Origin: Candidatus Bathyarchaeota archaeon
Lineage (GTDB): Archaea > Thermoproteota > Bathyarchaeia > 40CM-2-53-6
Assembly (NCBI GenBank): GCA_005881615.1
Contig: VBBR01000169.1
Location: 1-37,848, forward strand
Direction: 5' to 3'
DNA: 37,848 nt
Made by a program: the position numbers and the translations under genes. The notes beneath the pieces are model-generated. The model was not told the DNA's origin, made no database searches, and saw only the letters and a program-made list of their open reading frames with translations. The number at the start of each line of letters is the position of its first letter. The first letter of the stretch is position 1. Below, piece after piece: positions 14,426 through 23,127 of the stretch.

Positions 14426-14454
14426 AGCTGCTCATAAGTCTTAAGACAGTACCA

Positions 14455-14536
14455 CGTAGGGGTTGAAATCAATGGGCGCGTGAGTGGTGCCTTCCACCCG
14501 TTGCGCCATACAAACCCCGGAGTAGGGAGGCAAAAA
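14455..14536 (+). promoter_or_regulatory. possible structured leader RNA upstream of a membrane protein
   Basis: Three nested helices can form: GGGGTTG (14459-14465) with CAAACCCC (14511-14518, one bulge), GGCGC (14475-14479) with GCGCC (14503-14507), and GTGG (14484-14487) with CCAC (14494-14497). They end 7 nt before a strong Shine-Dalgarno sequence (GGGAGG, 14525-14530), so the fold could affect translation. It does not match a riboswitch class I recognise (I compared TPP, fluoride, cobalamin and preQ1 from memory). Confidence 0.3.
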
Positions 14537-15235
14537 ATGCAAGCATGCAATAGAGCAGGTCAGACTCGAGTCACAACAATAGAACTAGCGCTAACCTCAA
14601 CCCTTGCAGCTGTCTACATTGTTTCAGCATTCTTCGCCCTTACCCCGTTTATCGGTGGACCGGGATTTATCACGCTCGAAATCGTTATGCTCCCGATCGT
14701 AGCTTTTCTACTCAGGCCAATTCTCGCCACGGTTGCCGTCCTCTTCGGTAGCATAGGGTCAACATTCATCCAGACAGGCTTCTACTCGAGCTTTGGGTTT
14801 GCAGGACTATTGATTCCACTATTGGCCGTTGCGCTAGGGAGTATTGCCTTCCACTACGACTGGGGAGCAATCATTCCATGGGGGTATGTCTTGGCAGGCG
14901 CCGTTTACTACATCCTATTCTCGAAAGGAGGAACTCTCTTCTGGCTGGCACCATACATTCTCGTGATTGCCTCTCTACCGATAGCGCTGAGAGTCAGAGA
15001 ACCATACCAGCTAGGTCTGCTGGCTCTTTACACAGCAATGTCTGAGCAGGTGACGTTGAACGTCCTCAGCATTTCGCTTCTGAATCTCACAGGAGTCTTT
15101 TGGACTGGCGTCACACCGCTCATGTTCCTTGAACGGACAATAGCGACCCTCGGAGGGTTCGCGGTCATCGTCGCCCTTAAATCCCGACTTGGAGCAAGAC
15201 TCGAACTAGGACACGTCCTGAGGGAGGTGAAGTAG
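14537..15235 (+). CDS. multi-pass membrane protein, possibly ECF S-component-like
   Basis: The product is 232 residues with six or seven hydrophobic segments; the first is ALTSTLAAVYIVSAFFALTP. A glycine-rich stretch GPGFITLEIVMLPIVAFLL followed by LATVAVLFGSIGST resembles substrate-binding subunits of ECF transporters, but no energising ATPase or T subunit lies nearby. The start is ATG 14537 because GGGAGG precedes it by 6 nt; the longer frame from 14480 would lack a ribosome site. The substrate is unknown, and other polytopic families are possible. A small zinc-ribbon gene follows after 5 bp. Confidence 0.6.
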   Translation: MQACNRAGQTRVTTIELALTSTLAAVYIVSAFFALTPFIGGPGFITLEIVMLPIVAFLLRPILATVAVLFGSIGSTFIQTGFYSSFGFAGLLIPLLAVALGSIAFHYDWGAIIPWGYVLAGAVYYILFSKGGTLFWLAPYILVIASLPIALRVREPYQLGLLALYTAMSEQVTLNVLSISLLNLTGVFWTGVTPLMFLERTIATLGGFAVIVALKSRLGARLELGHVLREVK

Positions 15236-15240
15236 AAGGC

Positions 15241-15441
15241 ATGTGCGTTACAGCAGTAGTGAAGTGTTGGCACTGCGGAGAATGGTTCGCAAAACAGGCT
15301 AACCGTGGTGAGTTCGAAAACTGCCCGTTTTGTGGAAAGGGCTTCGAACAACTCAGCGTTGAGGCACAACGGGCTGTGAAAGCGACCCTTGCGCCATTCT
15401 TCGAAGTGCCTCATCTGAAAGAGAGACCCCTCACCGCATAA
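15241..15441 (+). CDS. small zinc-ribbon protein
   Basis: The 66-residue protein has two C-x2-C knuckles: VKCWHCGEWF and ENCPFCGKGF. It starts at ATG 15241, 5 bp after the membrane-protein stop, so the two are probably co-transcribed. A T-run terminator follows. Likely a structural zinc ribbon; function unknown. Confidence 0.6.
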   Translation: MCVTAVVKCWHCGEWFAKQANRGEFENCPFCGKGFEQLSVEAQRAVKATLAPFFEVPHLKERPLTA

Positions 15442-15464
15442 GGTGAACGTTTTCGGGTCCAATC

Positions 15465-15486
15465 GGGGCCTTTTTTTCAGGGGCCC
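15465..15486 (+). terminator. G/C arms with T7 run between convergent genes
   Basis: GGGCC near 15466-15470 can pair with GGCCC near 15482-15486 across a seven-T run at 15471-15477. The T-run alone would serve as an archaeal terminator for the plus-strand pair that ends at 15441. Confidence 0.5.
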
Positions 15487-15517
15487 TCTCCCTAGTTTGA
15501 ATCGGTTGAAATTATTT

Positions 15518-16600
15518 TCAGGCGAGTTTTATCTGCTTACCTTCTGCAGGCTTTAGGTCAGATAGCCTAACTCCAACTAGCCTCATCTTTCGTCGATCTT
15601 TCTCGAACTCTCGAAATAGCAACGTCACATATTCCCGGATGACTCCCAAGTCATCTACATATCCGGTGTGAGTTTTTTCCCGGGTAAACGTTACGAACCC
15701 TTCGAACCGGACCTTGATCCCAACAGTCCGATACCACAAACCTTCACCCAAGAGTCTGTCGTGAACCTCGTGACTCAGAGACTCTAACGCGTCACGGACC
15801 ATAGTCTTGTTCTGAATATCTCTCTCAAAAGTTTGCTCAACACTAATCGATTTCCGCAGACCCCTTTCTTCCACAGGTGTTTCCTCGATTCCGTTCGCTA
15901 TGGCCCAGAGCCATACACCGCCTTTTCCAAACCAATCTGTGAGCTTCTTCGCCTCTACCTCTCGCAATTGACCTATAGTTTCGATCCCCTTTTCATGGAG
16001 AAATTCAGTTGTCTTCTTGCCCACGCCGCTGATCCTATTGACGGGTAGCGGTTCGAGAAATTTGTCGACCTGTTCTGGCTGAACCGCGGTAAGTCCGTCT
16101 GGCTTCTGCATGTCCGAGGCCATCTTCGAAATGGACTTGCTTGGAGATATCCCGACGCTGACGGTAAGGCCTTCTCGTTCTTTCAAGGCCTCTTTCACTT
16201 TGAAAGCTAGCAGTTTCGCGTCATCGTAGGTCTTGCATCTCTTGCTGACGTCCATGTAGGCTTCGTCGATGCTGGTCTGTTCGAAAGTATCCGCAAAGTC
16301 CCGCATGATATTCATCACTCTCTCCGAGGTTTCTCCATAGAGTTCGAAGTCGGGCGGGACGTAGATTCCTTGAGGGCATAGTTTCCAGGCCATACTGATC
16401 GGCATACCGGATCGAACCCCAAACTTTCGGGCCTCGTAGGAACAGGAGGTTACGACTCCACGGCCCTTGCCATTTTTCGGGTCGGCACCCACGATCAATG
16501 GCTTACCTCTTAGTGAAGGGTCCCGATGGATCTCGCAAGACGGATAGAAAGCGTCCAGATCGCAGTGAAGAATTATTCTAGACATAGAGTTGGCGGACAT
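15518..16600 (-). CDS. dinB: Y-family DNA polymerase IV (Dpo4/DinB)
   Basis: Translesion polymerase of 360 residues. The first carboxylate motif is HCDLDAFYPSCE, with Y in the steric-gate position. The second is TSIDEAYMDVS (catalytic D/E). YEARKFGVRSGMP and VSVGISPSKSISKMASD are classical Y-family segments. The helix-hairpin-helix thumb is NRISGVGKKTTEFL, and the little finger domain runs to the end. I see no convincing PCNA-binding box at the C-terminus (GKQIKLA). ATG 16600 or 16585 (MSRIILHCD) could start it. It lies 3 bp after the retropepsin-like gene, in one operon with a ParB-like gene. Confidence 0.93.
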   Translation of the reverse strand: MSANSMSRIILHCDLDAFYPSCEIHRDPSLRGKPLIVGADPKNGKGRGVVTSCSYEARKFGVRSGMPISMAWKLCPQGIYVPPDFELYGETSERVMNIMRDFADTFEQTSIDEAYMDVSKRCKTYDDAKLLAFKVKEALKEREGLTVSVGISPSKSISKMASDMQKPDGLTAVQPEQVDKFLEPLPVNRISGVGKKTTEFLHEKGIETIGQLREVEAKKLTDWFGKGGVWLWAIANGIEETPVEERGLRKSISVEQTFERDIQNKTMVRDALESLSHEVHDRLLGEGLWYRTVGIKVRFEGFVTFTREKTHTGYVDDLGVIREYVTLLFREFEKDRRKMRLVGVRLSDLKPAEGKQIKLA

Positions 16601-16603
16601 TTT

Positions 16604-16993
16604 CTAGCTTTCGAAGTTGTAGGCAAAGCCGGGGTGTCTCGTGGGCTTCAACAAACCAGTTTCCGAATCGACTTTCAGCCCAAAGTCTTCGAGGACCTTC
16701 GCTCCCAATACGGGGGAGGCACCCTCGTAGGCCGCGGCTAGAGTTACGTTCTCGCGGCCGTGAGCCGAGACTATTACCGAATAGATTGGAGCCTCAACAA
16801 TGCTACCGCCTTCCAGTTCCAGCTTCGCCTTCAGGGATTCTGATGAAGCACCCACCTCAAACAAGATATCAGCCGGCAGAATCGTGAAGAAGACCGTCGG
16901 GTCAATTGAAACTCCGGAAATATCTCTCTGGCCTCTCTCGCCTTTGACCGAAGCTCTCGTAAAAGCCGCGGACACAGCTCCAACCTGCAGCAT
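16604..16993 (-). CDS. retropepsin-like (clan AA) aspartic protease fold protein
   Basis: The 129-residue protein follows the pattern of small bacterial/archaeal retropepsin-like domains: an ID-x-T-x3-T-ILP segment (SGVSIDPTVFFTILPADIL) where these proteins normally have DTGA, then EVGASSESLKAKLELEGGS, and the C-terminal VLGAKVLEDFGLKVDSETGLLKP. The usual D-T/S-G triad is replaced by D-P-T, so peptidase activity is doubtful. It is co-directional with dinB downstream (3-bp gap) and a ParB-like gene upstream. Its role in that operon is unknown. Confidence 0.65.
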   Translation of the reverse strand: MLQVGAVSAAFTRASVKGERGQRDISGVSIDPTVFFTILPADILFEVGASSESLKAKLELEGGSIVEAPIYSVIVSAHGRENVTLAAAYEGASPVLGAKVLEDFGLKVDSETGLLKPTRHPGFAYNFES

Positions 16994-17092
16994 AGTAATG
17001 GTTCCCCTACCAGATAAGCTTCAGAGTAGGCCGTTGCTTCGAAAACAGTCAAGCAGCCTGCTTCTGTTCTGCCCTTTTGAGATTTGGGCCCA

Positions 17093-17566
17093 TCATCTCA
17101 TGATAGAAGTGCCAACATACGCATAGGTTTCGGGTATGCCCATTTCTAGCAGCGTCGAGTGACGACAGTAGCCATCGACAAGAAGATTCTCTTCACGCGC
17201 CAAAACTATCGGCCAAATAACCGCCCTGCGTGCCTCCAACGCTCCACGCAACTCCAACCGGCGTTCTTTCAGTCGCTCCGCGAACTTTCGACCAGTCTTG
17301 ACGTCAGAAGAGTTCAGGATCAGAGGATCCAGTCGCACATCGTTGATGCTGACAACTTCCAGCCTCCACTTCCGTTTTGGAAGCGAGTTAAGCAAGGCGT
17401 CGTCACTTGGGTCCCGTCCCATGCTCTCCAAATCCGCTTCGAGTTCCCGCCGGACCTCCGTGTTGATGAGGTCATGGATATCATCTGAATCCTCAAACAC
17501 CCGATATTCGATGCTGCGAAGTCGACGCACCGTTGTCAGGTTCTCCGTTGTAGGACCAACTATCAT
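17093..17566 (-). CDS. ParB/sulfiredoxin-fold domain protein
   Basis: The 157-residue protein has a charged N-terminus, then a ParB-like N-terminal domain: LEVVSINDVRLDPLILNSS, a basic helix KTGRKFAERLKERRLELRG, strand AVIWPIVLAREENLLVDGYC, and RHSTLLEMGIPETYAYVG. The conserved DG-x-x-R of the family is present as DGYCRHS. It lacks the ParB helix-turn-helix, so it resembles standalone ParB-like domains rather than a segregation protein. It is divergent from polD and upstream of the retropepsin-like and dinB genes. Confidence 0.7.
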   Translation of the reverse strand: MIVGPTTENLTTVRRLRSIEYRVFEDSDDIHDLINTEVRRELEADLESMGRDPSDDALLNSLPKRKWRLEVVSINDVRLDPLILNSSDVKTGRKFAERLKERRLELRGALEARRAVIWPIVLAREENLLVDGYCRHSTLLEMGIPETYAYVGTSIMR

Positions 17567-17716
17567 GGTATCGAGGCGCCTTCGACAGCGGAACAGTCGG
17601 TCATTGTTTCATCTCTAACTGCTCCTGTCCCACTCTTAAGACTCACTCCTCAGACAAACTGCGCGATCGCTTAGAAACAGTTTCGGTCGTCTCAACAAGA
17701 AATTGACCATTAACCC

Positions 17717-17722
17717 TTTTAC
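17717..17722 (+). promoter_or_regulatory. TATA-like element for polD large subunit
   Basis: TTTTAC lies 27-32 nt before the GTG at 17749, suitable for a leaderless archaeal promoter. A second candidate (ATTAAC) lies a few bases upstream. Confidence 0.35.
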
Positions 17723-17748
17723 AGTAGGCGGCGGTCGAAGGTTCAGTC

Positions 17749-20700
17749 GTGCAAGTTCTAGAGAACCGGCCCAGCCAGGTCTATTCGAAGAAGATCGAGG
17801 ATGAATACAATCGGCAGTACGGAATCGCGTCAGAGGCCCGGTCCAAAGGACTCGACCCCTCGTGGAAGGTTGAATCACAGACAACCTATGATCTTGCTGA
17901 GCGTGTGGAGAAATCAGTCGGACCAATCGGCGTCGCCGCTCGAATCCGAGAATTGAGCAAGCTAATCTCCCGTGAAGAAACGGCGCTCAAGATTAGCGAA
18001 GACATCGTTCTAGGCCACTTCGGAAGCCTTGAACCTGAAGACGCCGCCGAACAAGCAATTCGGACGGCGCTAGCGGTGTTAGATGAGGCCGTGACGGTGG
18101 CGCCAATACAAGGAATCCACGACGTCAAGATCCGAACTAACGTGGATGGATCAAAGCACCTAGCCGTCTACTTTGCGGGCCCAATGCGGGCGGCCGGCGG
18201 GACGGAGATGGGCTTGACCATGATCGTCGCCGACTACGTACGTCGACAACTGAACATTCCACCTTATCATGCCTCAGAACAGGAAGCGATGAGATTCGTC
18301 GAAGAACTACGCTTGTACGAGCGATCTATCGCCCGTTTCCAGTATCGGAACCCGGATAGCGTGCTCAAAGACGCGATTATGCGTCTAACCGTCGAGCCAA
18401 ACGGAGTCGAGACAGACCCCGTCGAGGTGACGGTCAACCGGAATCTGATGAGGATAGAGACAAACAGGGTCAGGGGGGGAACACTGCGGGTGGTAAATGA
18501 TGGGCTGCTCGGAAGATCAACCAAGGTTCTGAAGATCGTTGAGAAGCTAGGCCTGGAAGGCTGGGGATGGCTAGCTATGATGAAGACCTCGTCTTCAGAA
18601 GGAGAAGAGGCGAAGGAATTCATGTTTATGGAAGATGTCGTAGGAGGGCGCCCAATCTTCGCCTTCCCCGGTGCGGCAGGAGGATTCAGAATTCGGTATG
18701 GCCGTTCGCGAAACACTGGAATGGCATCCGTTGGCGTTCACCCAGCTACTATGGAAGTTCTCGGAGGCTTTCTGGCAGTAGGGGTCCAAATGAGACTGGA
18801 ACGGCCCGGGAAGGCAGGCATAGTCAACGCGGTCGATAGCATCGAGCCTCCCATCGTGAAGCTCATCGATGGATCAGTGATGAGGATAGAGTCACCTCAA
18901 GAAGCAAAAGCACTCCGGGACAGGATCGAGAAGATACTATTCGTTGGCGATCTGATGGTTGGATACGGTGAGTTTCTTGAGAACAATCGGGCCCTGGTCC
19001 CGTCAGGATTTGTCGAGTGTTGGTGGGCGCAATTACTGGAAGAGAAGCTACGCGACCGGAAGACCACCAACGAAACACCAGCGCTGAATATCTCAGCTGA
19101 ACGGATACATGAATTCGCGAAGAACCCGTTCTCCGTCAGACCGCGAGCCAGCGAAGCAATCAGATTGTCCCAGAACCTCGGGATTCCCCTGCACCCGGCC
19201 TACACGCACTTCTGGAGCCAAGTTACAGTCGAGGACATACATTACCTCCGAGAGAAACTCATCCACTACCTCGACGAGTCCGGCGTCCTGCCTTATGACG
19301 GAAAACTGAAGGATATTCTAGAACAGGCTCGAATGCCACACAAAATGGTCGCTGGAGCAATCCAGCTCCAAGATGACGGTGCCTTAGTTCTCCGGACGAT
19401 TCTGAAACTTGACACTCCGGGAACACATGTCAAGGGAGACAGCTCGCTAGAAGCGCTGAGCCTACTAGCGGGATTTCCAATAAAGAACAAGGCACCGATC
19501 TTCGTCGGCGCCCGCATGGGACGTCCCGAAAAGGCCAAAGAGAGAATCATGACTCCGCGCGTCCACGGGCTATTTCCAACCGGCCAAGCTGGCGGCCCAC
19601 GCCGTGATGTGATAGAGGCATCGAAGAAATCGGTCGTAACTTTGGAACTAGTTGACCGAGCCTGTGCGGAGTGTGGTCGGTGGGAATCGAAGCTCAGATG
19701 TCCCGCTTGCGGACTAGAGACGCGGATGAGCGTAACCTGTTCAAAATGTGGCCAAGCATCACACGATTCGTCATCCACTTGCAACGGATCGCTCGTCGCA
19801 TACCGCAGCGTCAACGTAAACCTAGTCGAAATGCTGGAAGAAGCAGTTGGGAGGCTCAAGCTGGGAAAAATCGAAGGGTCGGTGAAGGGAGTGAAGGGAT
19901 TGATCAACAGGACCCGAATGCCCGAGCCCTTAGAGAAGGCATTGTTACGCGCCAAATCAGATGTCTCTGTGTTCAAAGACGGGACCCTGCGGTTTGACGC
20001 GTCGAACGCTATACTAACCCAGTTCAGACCGGGGGAAATTGGGCTGAGCCTGGAGAAAGCCCACGAGATAGGGTACACAAGGGACATGGACGGTCACGAG
20101 CTCTCGGACCCAAGACAGTTGTGCGCTTTGGAGATACAGGACCTCGTTGTCTCGGAGGCTTGCGGCGAGTACTTGTTGAAAGTGTCTCGGTTCCTAGACG
20201 ACCTCCTTACCGCCTACTATGGAATGGAGAAGCTCTACAAGGCGTCGAGAAGGGAGGACCTGATCGGGCATCTTGTCGTCGGGTTATCACCGCATACATC
20301 AGTCGGTGCAGTGGGAAGAATCGTCGGATTCACCAAAGCAAGCGTTTGCTATGCCCACCCGCTCTACCATGCTGCGAAGCGGCGAGACTGCGACGGAGAC
20401 GAGGATTCCGTGTCGCTTTTGCTAGATGTGCTGCTGAACTTCTCTAGGGAATACCTTCCTGACAGGATAGGGGGCCTAATGGACGCGCCCCTACTGCTTG
20501 CGCCGTTGCTGAATGCGACCGAGGTAGCGCGACAAGCATTCAACATTGAAACCATCACTGCTTTCCCCCTCGCTTTCTACGAGAAAACGCTAGTCGGAGC
20601 GAATCCCAAGGAGATCGAAGATCTCGTCTCAACACTCAACAACGTCCGAGAATCTTCCTCGGGCAACTGGAACATCGGGTTTACCCACCCGACAGAAGAT

Positions 20701-21153
20701 CTAGATCGAGCGCGATTGACTAGCGCCTACAAGGAATTACCAACAATGCTAGACAAAGTCAAGGAGCAGCTGGATCTCGCAGATAAGATCGTGGCCGTGA
20801 AGGGAGAAGAGGTTGCTAGGAAAGTTCTAGGAACACATATTCTGCGAGACTTGGTAGGTAACCTGCGAACGTTCACTTCTCAGAGGTCTCGATGCTCAAA
20901 GTGCAACTGGAAACCGCGTCGAGCACCCTTGAAAGGGGTCTGCGTTAAGTGCGGAGGCAAATTGGGACCTACTGTATTCAAGGCGGGCGTTGAGAAATAC
21001 TTGCAAGTTGCCTTTGACATGGTCAAACGATACAACGTCGGTGAGTACTACCGTCAGAGACTTGCCTTGATCAAAGTCGAATTGGACGAGACGTTCAGAC
21101 CTGCTGAGGAAGATAGGACGCAGACGAGGCTTTTGGTGGGCGATTTCGCCTAG
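17749..21153 (+). CDS. polC: DNA polymerase D large subunit DP2
   Basis: Catalytic subunit of the archaeal replicative polymerase PolD (1134 residues, start GTG). The active-site acidic motif is RRDCDGDEDSV with D880, D882 and D884; in DP2 this NxDxDGD-type loop holds the two catalytic aspartates. Zinc modules occur at 639-683 (CAECG, CPACG, CSKCG) and near 1049 (CSKCNWKP, then CVKCGGKLG). The N-terminal region has the family's VYFAGPMRAAGGTEMGLTMI. No intein is present, although DP2 genes often have one. The small subunit DP1 is not in this window. The C-terminal QTRLLVGDF only loosely recalls a PCNA-binding box. Confidence 0.96.
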   Translation: MQVLENRPSQVYSKKIEDEYNRQYGIASEARSKGLDPSWKVESQTTYDLAERVEKSVGPIGVAARIRELSKLISREETALKISEDIVLGHFGSLEPEDAAEQAIRTALAVLDEAVTVAPIQGIHDVKIRTNVDGSKHLAVYFAGPMRAAGGTEMGLTMIVADYVRRQLNIPPYHASEQEAMRFVEELRLYERSIARFQYRNPDSVLKDAIMRLTVEPNGVETDPVEVTVNRNLMRIETNRVRGGTLRVVNDGLLGRSTKVLKIVEKLGLEGWGWLAMMKTSSSEGEEAKEFMFMEDVVGGRPIFAFPGAAGGFRIRYGRSRNTGMASVGVHPATMEVLGGFLAVGVQMRLERPGKAGIVNAVDSIEPPIVKLIDGSVMRIESPQEAKALRDRIEKILFVGDLMVGYGEFLENNRALVPSGFVECWWAQLLEEKLRDRKTTNETPALNISAERIHEFAKNPFSVRPRASEAIRLSQNLGIPLHPAYTHFWSQVTVEDIHYLREKLIHYLDESGVLPYDGKLKDILEQARMPHKMVAGAIQLQDDGALVLRTILKLDTPGTHVKGDSSLEALSLLAGFPIKNKAPIFVGARMGRPEKAKERIMTPRVHGLFPTGQAGGPRRDVIEASKKSVVTLELVDRACAECGRWESKLRCPACGLETRMSVTCSKCGQASHDSSSTCNGSLVAYRSVNVNLVEMLEEAVGRLKLGKIEGSVKGVKGLINRTRMPEPLEKALLRAKSDVSVFKDGTLRFDASNAILTQFRPGEIGLSLEKAHEIGYTRDMDGHELSDPRQLCALEIQDLVVSEACGEYLLKVSRFLDDLLTAYYGMEKLYKASRREDLIGHLVVGLSPHTSVGAVGRIVGFTKASVCYAHPLYHAAKRRDCDGDEDSVSLLLDVLLNFSREYLPDRIGGLMDAPLLLAPLLNATEVARQAFNIETITAFPLAFYEKTLVGANPKEIEDLVSTLNNVRESSSGNWNIGFTHPTEDLDRARLTSAYKELPTMLDKVKEQLDLADKIVAVKGEEVARKVLGTHILRDLVGNLRTFTSQRSRCSKCNWKPRRAPLKGVCVKCGGKLGPTVFKAGVEKYLQVAFDMVKRYNVGEYYRQRLALIKVELDETFRPAEEDRTQTRLLVGDFA

Positions 21154-21208
21154 AAAAGAGCTGCAAAGCGTGACACCGCCCTATCATCCACGAGCTTACA
21201 TTTCCGGA

Positions 21209-21433
21209 ATGAGAAACGTCAACCGAGGACTCGCTTCCAGATCAAAAATCATCGAGACCTTGGAGAAGGGAAGGACACGAATCGTCGAGATTAGTGAGAA
21301 GACTGGCCTCACCGAAAGCTGTGTTAGCCATCACCTTAGACTTCTACTCAAACAAAGAGTTGTTTCGGCTGCGGCGGTTGGGCGGGGAAACCGGTGGACC
21401 CTGACAAAGTACGGACAGGAAAAACTAGGCTGA
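21209..21433 (+). CDS. winged-helix transcriptional regulator (ArsR/MarR-like)
   Basis: From ATG 21209 the product is 74 residues, almost entirely one winged-helix domain: NRGLASRSKIIETLEKG, then RIVEISEKTGLTESCVSHHL (recognition helix), RLLLKQRVVSAAAVG (wing) and NRWTLTKYGQEKL. GTG 21170 could add 13 residues. It follows the polD gene by 16-55 bp and may be co-transcribed. The target is unknown, and no sensor domain is present. Confidence 0.75.
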   Translation: MRNVNRGLASRSKIIETLEKGRTRIVEISEKTGLTESCVSHHLRLLLKQRVVSAAAVGRGNRWTLTKYGQEKLG

Positions 21434-21458
21434 ACGCCCACCAACTTAGGACTCCACG

Positions 21459-21466
21459 AAAAAAAA
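21459..21466 (-). terminator. T8 run after the CHRD gene
   Basis: On the minus strand eight Ts follow CCCC, 30 nt downstream of the CHRD gene stop, a typical archaeal terminator. Confidence 0.6.
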
Positions 21467-21496
21467 GGGGATAGTTGACGATGTCGCGTCCCTGAA

Positions 21497-22072
21497 CTAA
21501 TCGTCGCCTTGGTCGTTCTCGTTATCGCTCTCGTGCTCGTGCACTAGCTGGCCCCTGATCTCGCCACTCGGGTTGGCAGTTGTGTGGACGTTGACGTAGG
21601 TATTGCCCGCGAGGAGGGCTTTGACGAAGTCGTCCCAGCTCGTAATTGACGGGCTGGCCTGGGTGTTGAGGTCTGAGGCTGTCCGGGTTCCCTCGGCAAG
21701 GGTCTTGCAACCGTGGGGTGATGAGAAGAGGACACCATGGACGAAGGGAATTACGACCGGCCCATTCGTCCCTGCGGCGCCGACGTGGATGTGCGATGCT
21801 GTCACGTTGACGATGTCGCAGACTATCACCTGGAAGTCGATCGCGGTGCCATTGTCGACGAGTCTAACTGTTGCCATTCCGAATGCCTCTGTGGCTACAG
21901 GACCTACCTGCTGGCTTCCAGTGAGGTCGATGTGAAATGTGACTTGATGGACCTCGTTGTGTTCGTCGGACGTTTCATGCCCCTGATGTTCCGCAATCGC
22001 TGGGGCTACTTGGACGATCGCCACGAAGACCGCTAGAGAGACGAGAAGAACTATCGACAATTGTTTTTTCAA
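21497..22072 (-). CDS. secreted CHRD-domain protein
   Basis: A TTG at 22072 is the start: a GGAGG ribosome site lies 7 nt upstream, and the product opens with a signal peptide (LKKQLSIVLLVSLAVFVAIV, cleavage near APAIAEH). The mature part is a CHRD domain, a beta-sandwich found in secreted proteins: VTFHIDLTGSQQVGPV, VNVTASHIHVGAAGTNGPVV, and NTYVNVHTTANPSGEIRGQL. The acidic tail ends ENDQGDD. The longer upstream frame to 22312 is not needed. The role is surface or extracellular; the exact function is unknown. Confidence 0.85.
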   Translation of the reverse strand: MKKQLSIVLLVSLAVFVAIVQVAPAIAEHQGHETSDEHNEVHQVTFHIDLTGSQQVGPVATEAFGMATVRLVDNGTAIDFQVIVCDIVNVTASHIHVGAAGTNGPVVIPFVHGVLFSSPHGCKTLAEGTRTASDLNTQASPSITSWDDFVKALLAGNTYVNVHTTANPSGEIRGQLVHEHESDNENDQGDD

Positions 22073-22218
22073 ACTAAAACCTCCGTAGCTCCCGTATCTT
22101 CCTGCATGAGGATTTATGATTTTTCTAGGCAAGACCGACTCTGGGATAGACGAGGATAGAGAGAGCTGTTCATAGAATCCTGAGAATCGGCCACGTTCCC
22201 GAGAGGGAAGATGGTCCG

Positions 22219-22974
22219 CTACTGAGCGGACGCTGCAGAAGGTGGTTCCCCTTGGATCTTCACGGTGACAGAGACAGCTCGGTCGTCTGCATTCTCTACA
22301 ACGAAGAACCATTTTCCGTTTGAGGGCGCAGTAAATTCGAGTGTCGCAGTTTCAACACCTTCTTCGCCTGTCTCGCTCCAGAATTCCTCGCCCTGATCCA
22401 GGTTGTCCAGATTGTCCTCGTCGAGGAGGTAGACGTTGACAAGGCCTGTTGCTGTGACCTCGCCTGAAAAATCCTTCCCAGCGTCGAGTTCTACATCATA
22501 CTCCGTATAGTCACCCTTGGCAATCGTCGGGTTGAAGTTGGGACCCAGTTTGACCGCAGGTGGTCTTGTCGGGAGTGCGACCCTTGGCAACCCCGGTCTC
22601 AGAGTGGAAGTTGTAGGCGCTGTGAGCTTAGGGCTAGCTTTTGGTCCGAGACTCCTGGCTGGCTCTGGTTCGGGTGGCGTCTTTTGATCAGTTCTTGTGG
22701 ATGACGAATGGCTTTGAGGAGAGTGATTCTCCGCAGTTCGGTGTTGTGAAATCTTCGCCTCGGTTTGGGAGTGATGCGCTGTCGCAGGAATCCTTGGAGG
22801 AAGGTGCGATGTCATAGGCCCCTTAGGCGGACTAATATTGGCCAGCAACGGAAGCACAAGCGAGACAAGGATCAGAACACCCGCGACCGGCCATGATATA
22901 GCCTGAACAAAGGCCACGACTGTCACGACTATTGCGACGATGTTGCCGAGAAGTAGCAGGGGTCTAGAGCTCAT
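22219..22974 (-). CDS. membrane-anchored protein with a C-terminal GOLD/PPC-like beta domain
   Basis: Two hydrophobic helices sit at the N-terminus (residues about 6-25 and 29-46). A long linker rich in P, S, T and H follows (about 50-155), then a beta-sandwich: GDYTEYDVELDAGKDFSGEV, LEFTAPSNGKWFFVVENADD, RAVSVTVKIQG. The FTAPSNGKWFFVVEN pattern resembles GOLD or bacterial pre-peptidase C-terminal domains. It probably displays the domain outside the cell. The gene is upstream of the CHRD gene in the same direction with a 146-bp gap. Confidence 0.55.
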   Translation of the reverse strand: MSSRPLLLLGNIVAIVVTVVAFVQAISWPVAGVLILVSLVLPLLANISPPKGPMTSHLPPRIPATAHHSQTEAKISQHRTAENHSPQSHSSSTRTDQKTPPEPEPARSLGPKASPKLTAPTTSTLRPGLPRVALPTRPPAVKLGPNFNPTIAKGDYTEYDVELDAGKDFSGEVTATGLVNVYLLDEDNLDNLDQGEEFWSETGEEGVETATLEFTAPSNGKWFFVVENADDRAVSVTVKIQGEPPSAASAQ

Positions 22975-23127
22975 GTCCTTTACCGGAATGACCTGACATA
23001 TCCAGGCTCGTTCAAAATGGAATTGTAACCCGGAAAGCTCGAGGGCGGAGGTGTGGGATTCTTCTATCTCGGCAATTCTTCGCGTCGAGTTCCTTAGTCT
23101 GTGCTATCACTTCAGCGGGACAAGGCC

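Noticed and set aside
14480-14536. Longer start of the ECF-like membrane protein
   Set aside because: It lacks a ribosome site, whereas ATG 14537 has GGGAGG 6 nt upstream; the segment overlaps the possible leader fold.
17749-21153. Intein in the PolD large subunit
   Set aside because: The reading frame follows the DP2 pattern throughout, and the length of 1134 residues leaves no room for an insertion.
22073-22312. N-terminal extension of the CHRD protein
   Set aside because: The GGAGG site and signal peptide at TTG 22072 give a clean start; the upstream part is Cys/Arg-rich and unlike an exported protein's N-terminus.
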